From an uncultured Collinsella sp. (GTDB lineage: Bacteria; Actinomycetota; Coriobacteriia; Coriobacteriales; Coriobacteriaceae), in contig CAUCKA010000005.1 in NCBI GenBank assembly GCA_958443265.1, positions 62,001 to 126,000 on the forward strand: 64,000 bases of DNA. The letters run 5' to 3'. Below are positions 59,414 to 64,000 of this stretch, in pieces. The stretch's first letter is position 1. Every line of letters starts with the position of its first letter. The translations under genes were made by a program, and so were the position numbers. The notes under the pieces are model-generated. The model saw nothing but the letters and a program-made list of their open reading frames with translations, made no database searches and was not told the DNA's origin.

Positions 59414-60107
59414 ATGAAAAACGTTCTGTGCTTCGGTGACAGCAACACCTATGGCTACGATCCGGCTGGTATGCGCGATGGCACCGCGGTGCGCTATGCG
59501 CAGGATGTGCGCTGGTGCGGCGTGGCGCAGCGTGACCTGGGCGAGGGCTGGCATGTGATTGAGGAGGGGCTCAACGGCCGCACGACGGTGCGCGACGATA
59601 TGTGCCATCTGGACACTAACCTCAACGGCATTCGCGCGCTTCCGATGCTGCTCGAGGCCCATAAGCCGCTGGACGCCATTGTGATCATGCTAGGCACCAA
59701 CGACTGTAAGACGGTCTTTAACGTGACAGCTTCCGATATCGCCCGTGGCGCTATGGCGCTGATTCGCGCCGTCCGCGCGTTTCCGTGGACCAACGCCGCG
59801 CCTTGTCCGCGCGTTTCCGTGGACCAACGCCGCGCCTTGTCCACGCGTTCTGCTGATGGCTCCTATCAAGATCAAGCCGCAAATCGCCGATGTGTATATG
59901 ACCGACTTTGACGAGCATTCCGTCGAGGCCTCGGAGCATTTTGGCGAGTACTACGCGCACGTGGCCGAGCAGTTTGGCTGCGACTTTTTGAATGCCGCCG
60001 AGTTTGCCGAGCCGGGCGATATCGACTACCTGCATATGATGCCCGAGAGCCACGAGAGCTTGGGCCACGCCGTGGCAGCCAAGCTCCAAGAAATGTTCGG
60101 TGAGTAG
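59414..60107 (+). pseudogene. SGNH/GDSL hydrolase split by a 34-bp tandem duplication
   Basis: The first part (59414 onward) has SGNH blocks I-III: LCFGDSNTYGYDP with the nucleophile serine, EEGLNGRTTV, and IVIMLGTNDCKTVF. After GAMALIRAVRAFPWTNAAPCPR the frame shifts and stops at 59911. The rest continues in another frame (MAPIKIKPQIADVYM...) to 60107, with block V in DYLHMMPESHESLGHAVAAKL. The cause is visible: a 34-bp unit is present twice (59771-59804 and 59805-59838). Removing one copy gives a continuous 219-residue hydrolase reading NAAPCPRVLLMAPIKIKP across the join. It could be a recent mutation or a reversible switch. Such enzymes deacetylate or hydrolyse esters; the substrate is unknown. 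Confidence 0.9.
59771..59838 (+). repeat. 34-bp perfect tandem duplication
   Basis: Two identical, adjacent 34-bp units (59771-59804, 59805-59838) lie within the SGNH hydrolase gene. A partial third copy, GTCCACGCGTT (59839-59849), matches the first 11 bases of the unit with one difference. Slippage between these short repeats explains the duplication and would allow its loss. As 34 is not a multiple of 3, one unit more or less changes the reading frame. Confidence 0.97.
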
Positions 60108-60116
60108 TACGACCCC

Positions 60117-60155
60117 AAACCACCACAAAGGGGACAGGCACCTTTGTGGTGGTTT
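60117..60155. terminator. Bidirectional terminator between the SGNH gene and thiD
   Basis: AAACCACCACAAAGG (60117-60131) pairs perfectly with CCTTTGTGGTGGTTT (60141-60155), with A- and T-runs at the ends, so it can terminate transcripts from both converging genes. The loop region reads GGGGACAGGCACC, a sequence that recurs in similar form in the palindrome after xerD. Confidence 0.85.
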
Positions 60156-60165
60156 TGCTGCAGGG

Positions 60166-60996
60166 CTAGTAATTCCACATGTGGTTGACGGGGCCGGAAC
60201 CTTTGCCCATGTCAAAGCCAGCGGCGAGAGCGCCCGTTAAGTAGGCCTTGCCGGCGTTGACGGCATCGGCAAGATCCATGCCCTGGGCCAGCGCGCAGGC
60301 GATGGCGGACGAGAGTGTGCAGCCGGTGCCGTGCGTGTTGTCGGTCTCGATGCGCTTGTGACGGAACCACGTGGTGAGTGGATCGCCCAGGTGGTTGCCC
60401 TCGTCATCGAGTGGCGCGGGCTCTGCCAGCACATCGTTGGCCTCGTTGACAAGGTGTCCGCCCTTAACCAGAGACGCGCATCCAAAGCGGCGGGTAAGGA
60501 GCATGGCGGCATTTTGTTGCGTGCGCTCGGAATCGATCTCGTAATCGAGCAGCGCCATGGCCTCGGGAATATTGGGCGTGATAACGGTCGCCAGTGGGAA
60601 CAGGCAACGAGTAAGCGCCTCGGCGGCATCCTCGGCAATGAGACGGGCGCCCGAGGTGGCGACCATGACGGGGTCGACGACCACGTTCGTTGCGTTCCAA
60701 GCGCTCAAGCGGTCTGCGATGACTTCGATAATCTCGGCAGAGGAGACCATGCCAATCTTGACGGAACTCGGGCGGATATCGTCAAAGACGGCGTCAATTT
60801 GCGCGGCTACGATATCTGGCGAGATATCCTGCACGGCGGTGACGCCCAGTGTGTTTTGCGCTGTGATGGCGGTGATGGCTGTCTCGGCATACAGGCGGTG
60901 CGCCGTGATGGTCTTGATGTCGGCCTGAATGCCGGCACCGCCGCTGGAATCGGATCCCGCGATGGATAGAACGGCGGGTACCTTACTGCGATCCAT
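60166..60996 (-). CDS. thiD: Hydroxymethylpyrimidine/phosphomethylpyrimidine kinase
   Basis: ThiD phosphorylates HMP and HMP phosphate to HMP diphosphate in thiamine synthesis. The 276-residue ribokinase-fold protein has LSIAGSDSSGGAGIQADIKTI, TAITAQNTLGV, VVDPVMVATSG, VITPNIPEA, LVKGGH and NTHGTGCTLSSAIACALAQG with the catalytic aspartate region. GGGAG precedes the start codon at 60994-60996. It lies downstream of thiC on the same strand, beyond a terminator-like hairpin, and has a TATAAT box of its own (minus strand, 61043-61048). Confidence 0.95.
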   Translation of the reverse strand: MDRSKVPAVLSIAGSDSSGGAGIQADIKTITAHRLYAETAITAITAQNTLGVTAVQDISPDIVAAQIDAVFDDIRPSSVKIGMVSSAEIIEVIADRLSAWNATNVVVDPVMVATSGARLIAEDAAEALTRCLFPLATVITPNIPEAMALLDYEIDSERTQQNAAMLLTRRFGCASLVKGGHLVNEANDVLAEPAPLDDEGNHLGDPLTTWFRHKRIETDNTHGTGCTLSSAIACALAQGMDLADAVNAGKAYLTGALAAGFDMGKGSGPVNHMWNY

Positions 60997-61053
60997 GTTC
61001 GCTCCCTTGTCCGGTCGGAATCAAATGGGTCTTTAAGCCTGCATTATAAAGAT

Positions 61054-61083
61054 GCCCGGGCCGGCTGTATGCCGATCCCGGGC
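61054..61083 (-). terminator. Hairpin between thiC and thiD
   Basis: GCCCGGG pairs with CCCGGGC, with inner CGGC/GCCG pairs; on the minus strand it is followed by ATCTTTATAATG. It may terminate the thiC transcript, and its tail overlaps a TATAAT box that could start thiD. Confidence 0.6.
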
Positions 61084-61174
61084 GGGTGATGCAATCTTTA
61101 CGCAAATGTAAGCAAATGTTCACATGTCAACAATTGACGAGCACCTTGTTGCCGATTGTGGCTCCAGTGACGCG

Positions 61175-62509
61175 TTAATCCTCCATGCCAAGATCGATCG
61201 TCGTGCCCTCGAACACCTTGTTGACGGTACGGACGGCGCACATCTTGCCACACATGGTGCAGGTGCCCTCGGTGGCGGCGGGGGATTCCTCGTAGCGCTT
61301 CTTACCGGTGACCGGATCGAGAGCACACTTCCACATGGCATCCCAGTCGAGCTTGCGGCGTGCCTGGCCCATCTTGTCGTCCATGTCGCGGGCGTGCGGC
61401 ACCTTCTTGGCGATATCGGCGGCGTGCGCGGCAATCTTGGTGGCCATGAGGCCATCGAGCACGTCCTGGGCGTTGGGCAGGCACAGGTGCTCAGCCGGCG
61501 TCACGTAGCACAGGAAGTCGGCACCGGAGCTGGCGGAGATGGCGCCGCCGATGGCAGCGGTGATGTGGTCGTAACCCACGCCGATATCGGTCACCAGCGG
61601 CCCGAGCACATAGAACGGGGCGTTGTGGCACAGACGCTTCTGCAGTTTCATGTTGGCGGCGATCTCGTCGAGCGCCATGTGGCCCGGGCCCTCGACCATG
61701 ACCTGGACGCCGGCGGCCCAGGCGCGCTTGCACAGCTTGCCCAGCTCGATCATCTCGGCGGTCTCGGTGGCGTCGTTGGAGTCGTAGAGACAGCCCGGGC
61801 GGCAGGAGTCGCCGAGCGAGATCGTCACATCGTACTCGTGGCAGATCTCGAGCACCTCGTCGTAAAACTCGTAGAAGGGGTTCTCGTTGCCGGTGACCTC
61901 CATCCAGCCAAACAGCAGCGAGCCGCCGCGGCTGACGATGTTCATCAGGCGGCCGGTCTCCTTAAAGGTCTTGATGACCGATTTGTTGATGCCGCAGTGG
62001 ATGGTCATAAAGTCCACGCCGTCCTCGGCGTGTGCGCGCACGACCTCGAGCAGGTCGTCCTTGGTAAGCTTGACCAGCGGCTTTTCCATGTAGCCGATGG
62101 CGTCGTACATGGGCACCGTGCCCACCATGAGCGGCGTCTCGTCGATGAGCTGCTGGCGGAACTGGCGCGTCTTGCCCGAGTTGGAGAGGTCCATGATGGC
62201 GTCGGCGCCGTAGTCCTCGGCGATCTTGACCTTCTTCCACTCCCCGGCGGCATCGGCCTTGTCGCCCGAGATGCCCAGGTTGACGTTGACCTTGGTGGCC
62301 AGGCCCTCGCCGACACCAAAGGCGCGCATGCCCTTTTTGATATGCACGATGTTGGCGGGAATGGCGATGCGGCCGTCTGCCACGCGCTCGCGGATGTACT
62401 CGGGGTCGCGATGCTCGCGCTCGGCAACCTCCTTCATCTGCGGTGTGATCTGCCCGGCGCGGGCGAAGTCGATTTGCGTGACGAGCTTGGGCTCGGTCTG
62501 TGTGCTCAT
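61175..62509 (-). CDS. thiC: Phosphomethylpyrimidine synthase
   Basis: ThiC is the radical SAM enzyme that rearranges aminoimidazole ribotide to HMP phosphate. The 444-residue protein has RDPEYIRERVADGRIAIPANIVH, the AIR-site region SNSGKTRQFRQQLI-like sequence, GTVPMYDAIGYMEKP, TIHCGINKSVI, SRGGSLLFGWM, LGDSCRPGCLYDSND and VEGPGHMALDEI. The C-terminal cluster-binding cysteines read CTMCGKMC, the CxxCxxxC form, one residue shorter than the CxxCxxxxC of many enzymes. I start it at 62507-62509, behind GAAGGGAG; this box is also the end of the TPP riboswitch, so ligand binding would hide it. A frame from 62533 is not likely. Confidence 0.96.
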   Translation of the reverse strand: MSTQTEPKLVTQIDFARAGQITPQMKEVAEREHRDPEYIRERVADGRIAIPANIVHIKKGMRAFGVGEGLATKVNVNLGISGDKADAAGEWKKVKIAEDYGADAIMDLSNSGKTRQFRQQLIDETPLMVGTVPMYDAIGYMEKPLVKLTKDDLLEVVRAHAEDGVDFMTIHCGINKSVIKTFKETGRLMNIVSRGGSLLFGWMEVTGNENPFYEFYDEVLEICHEYDVTISLGDSCRPGCLYDSNDATETAEMIELGKLCKRAWAAGVQVMVEGPGHMALDEIAANMKLQKRLCHNAPFYVLGPLVTDIGVGYDHITAAIGGAISASSGADFLCYVTPAEHLCLPNAQDVLDGLMATKIAAHAADIAKKVPHARDMDDKMGQARRKLDWDAMWKCALDPVTGKKRYEESPAATEGTCTMCGKMCAVRTVNKVFEGTTIDLGMED

Positions 62510-62517
62510 TGGCACGG

Positions 62518-62608
62518 CTCCCTTCGTTGGCATTACCCATATCAGGTTTGCGGGTCAGGGCGGGCGCGCCCAATCTCAGCCTGTCGTCTTGTCCTGCAAG
62601 CTCCCCGT
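62518..62608 (-). ncRNA. TPP riboswitch (THI element) controlling thiC
   Basis: Read on the minus strand, the leader contains the conserved blocks in the right order: GGGGAGC, then CTGAGA in the loop, CCTGATATGGGTAATGCC, and ACGAAGGGA. These are the P2/P4-P5 core elements that bind thiamine pyrophosphate. The 3' end merges with the thiC ribosome-binding site (GAAGGGAG), which suggests translational control. A TATACT box (minus strand, 62624-62629) lies just upstream and could be the -10 element. Confidence 0.95.
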
Positions 62609-62679
62609 TATGTCATGGGCTCAAGTATAGCCTGAATGGGTACGATTGGGCCAACGAGCGTGCCTGTGGGGAGGCGAAC

Positions 62680-63195
62680 ATGGAAGACAAGCATCTATAT
62701 CGAGAGACGCAATGGGATGTATCGGCCGAGGAAAGCCGTGCGCACCATGGCCTTGTCGCGATTGGCTTTGCGGTGCTTGCCGTGCTGGTGATTGCCTTTT
62801 GTATCTGGACGTATGGTGGTCGCGGCGGCGCTGCCTGGGAGTTTGAGGCCGACGATGCCCTGCCGATCATGACGGTGAAGGTCGCTGGTGGTAACACGGT
62901 GGCCGCGCCGGGCGACTATTGGTATCCGCGCGACGAGTTTGTGCAGCTGCAGCTGAGCGGTGGCTCCATTCCTGGTGAAGAGATCGAGCGCGTGACCTTC
63001 GATGCGTCGCTTAAGACGCTGTCGGTCGAGCTCAAAGATCAGGGGGACGTTCCCACGACCATGGACATTGCGCTGACGGAATGGCGCCTGGAGCCTCCGA
63101 CGGGTGTTGCGGTGTCCGAGGTTGAGCATGTCAAGATTACCTATCAGGACGGCTCGACAAATGAAATTGCCAAAGCCGACGGCTTGGCGGAATAG
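62680..63195 (+). CDS. Membrane-anchored protein of unknown function
   Basis: I do not recognise this 171-residue protein. It has a short N-terminal cytoplasmic part (about 30 residues), one membrane segment (GLVAIGFAVLAVLVIAFCIWTYG), then about 115 residues that should lie outside and look beta-rich. The external part shows no known motif; it is acidic, with DYWYPRDEFVQLQLSGG and EVEHVKITYQDGS. GGGGAGG precedes ATG 62680. It is divergent from thiC, sharing the control region with the riboswitch promoter, and convergent with yaaA. Confidence 0.7.
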   Translation: MEDKHLYRETQWDVSAEESRAHHGLVAIGFAVLAVLVIAFCIWTYGGRGGAAWEFEADDALPIMTVKVAGGNTVAAPGDYWYPRDEFVQLQLSGGSIPGEEIERVTFDASLKTLSVELKDQGDVPTTMDIALTEWRLEPPTGVAVSEVEHVKITYQDGSTNEIAKADGLAE

Positions 63196-63235
63196 ACGCC
63201 GTGCCTAGGCGGCACATTCAAAAGTAGCGGTGATC

Positions 63236-64000
63236 CTACAAGGCCTGTTCGTTCAGGAAGACCAAAGTGTTTTTATTTGAAAGCTCGGGAAAGTGGCGAT
63301 AACCAACGTCGAACGCGGTGAGCCCGCTTACATCCTCGAGCTTGTTTTCTGCCATCCAGCGCACCATGGAGCCGCGTGCCTTTTTGCTGGCGGTCGAGCG
63401 CTGGATGGGCTTGCCGTTGCGGATGCCTTCGCCAAAGAGGCATGTGACGACCGTGGCATCGGTGGTGAGGCGGGGCAGAACGGCTTTGGCGTATTCCGCG
63501 CTGGCGAGGTTGACGATCGTAGCGTTGGAGCCTGCCGGAACGATGGCCCGTGCGAGTTTGTCGCCCCAAAACGCATAGAGGTCTCGGGCATCGTCGACGG
63601 CAAGCTTCGCGCCCATCTCCAGCCGATACGGTTCAACGGCATGAAAGGGGCGTACGCATCCGTAAAGGCCCGATAGGATCCACAGATGGTCTTGCAGCCA
63701 TGCGAGCTGCGCGGAATCCATCACCTCGGGTGCCATGCTCTGGTATTGAATGCCGTGATAGGACATGACGGCAGGGGAGAGGTGACGGGCGAGTGCGGGA
63801 TTGTCGAGATCGCCGTTTTTCAGGATGGGCCCAAACTCATGCAGGGTGTTGAGGCAAGGCCCCAGCAGTTTGTCGCTCACGTTCCAGAGCGCCTGCAGAC
63901 CTCCGCTGCCTTCATTCCGCTCGATATCTAGCAGTGCGCGGTGGAGGCGAGCCGTCTCGTGCGCAAAAGGTGGAATGCCCAGGACTTCAAAAGCATCTTG
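63236..64000 (-). CDS. yaaA: YaaA/DUF328 family protein, 5' end outside window
   Basis: YaaA lowers intracellular iron-driven damage during peroxide stress and binds DNA. The frame is open to the window edge, giving 254 residues; the N-terminus is missing. Visible family blocks include YQSMAPEVMDSAQLAWLQDHLWILSGLYGCVRPFHAVEPYRLEMGAKL cut here as YRLEMGAKL, DLYAFWGDKLARAI, NLASAEYAKAV and the basic SKKARGSMVRWM. It converges with the membrane-anchored unknown gene. The GTG at 63880 is internal to the longer frame and should not be used as the start. Confidence 0.9.
   Translation of the reverse strand, partial: QDAFEVLGIPPFAHETARLHRALLDIERNEGSGGLQALWNVSDKLLGPCLNTLHEFGPILKNGDLDNPALARHLSPAVMSYHGIQYQSMAPEVMDSAQLAWLQDHLWILSGLYGCVRPFHAVEPYRLEMGAKLAVDDARDLYAFWGDKLARAIVPAGSNATIVNLASAEYAKAVLPRLTTDATVVTCLFGEGIRNGKPIQRSTASKKARGSMVRWMAENKLEDVSGLTAFDVGYRHFPELSNKNTLVFLNEQAL

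Noticed and set aside
59856..60107. An independent 83-residue protein starting MAPIKIKPQI
   Set aside because: It is the C-terminal part of the SGNH hydrolase, put out of frame by the 34-bp duplication.
61175..61260. Shortened cysteine motif CxxCxxxC in ThiC as a defect
   Set aside because: The CTMCGKMC form seems to be a normal variant of ThiC in anaerobic bacteria, as far as I recall; not treated as an anomaly.

Overview
The window looks like chromosomal DNA of a gut-type anaerobic actinobacterium of the class Coriobacteriia, most likely Collinsella or a close relative. That assignment is an inference from several things: GC-rich, strongly C/G-ending codons; a cell-division cluster of actinobacterial type (no ftsA; sepF, yggT and divIVA downstream of ftsZ); and a fermentative, arginine-catabolising gene set with duplicated acetate kinase and arginine deiminase genes. 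I saw no rRNA, tRNA, CRISPR array, phage or insertion-sequence genes. The only clear RNA element is a TPP riboswitch.

Layout. 1-1.7 kb: end of xseA, xseB and a HIT-family hydrolase. 1.7-3.9 kb: a LysR regulator and an MFS exporter. 4.0-7.9 kb: two tandem acetate kinase genes converging on pta (acetate overflow and ATP formation). 8.1-10.3 kb: UDP-galactopyranose mutase and a family 2 glycosyltransferase (galactofuranose glycan). 10.7-16.9 kb, minus strand: P1/S58 peptidase, maf, a DJ-1/PfpI protein, a TrmA/RlmD-type RNA methyltransferase and polyphosphate kinase. 17.4-24.5 kb: arginine deiminase locus in the order arcA, aminotransferase, arcA (identical copy), arcB, YfcC-type antiporter, with no carbamate kinase gene. 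25.0-29.9 kb: DUF1846 protein, winged-helix regulator, pyrG, xerD.

30.3-45.9 kb is the division and cell-wall cluster: mraZ, rsmH, ftsL, ftsI, murF, mraY, murD, ftsW, murG, murC, murB, ftsQ, ftsZ. It continues with pgeF, and a complete high-affinity phosphate operon (pstSCAB-phoU) is inserted before yggS, sepF, yggT and divIVA (46.0-54.0 kb). 54.1-56.7 kb, minus strand: a nitroreductase and a PiT phosphate transporter with its DUF47 partner. 56.9-64.0 kb: a small unknown protein, a Bax-inhibitor-1 membrane protein, a PARG-like macrodomain protein, an SGNH hydrolase broken by a tandem duplication, thiD and thiC with a TPP riboswitch, a membrane-anchored unknown protein, and the 3' part of yaaA.

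The features most worth a second look are: (1) a set of intergenic elements that share one architecture (long perfect outer stem plus inner hairpin) but have unrelated sequences, lying at gene 3' ends; (2) two arcA copies that appear identical at the nucleotide level inside diverged flanks, with leader hairpins that keep their shape; (3) a 34-bp tandem duplication that shifts the frame of an SGNH hydrolase and would restore it if one copy were lost; (4) a yggT gene whose natural start codon reads ATC; (5) a PARG-like protein whose expected catalytic glutamate is alanine; (6) pst-phoU inserted in and translationally coupled to the division cluster; (7) repeat-rich operator-like DNA ahead of mraZ.
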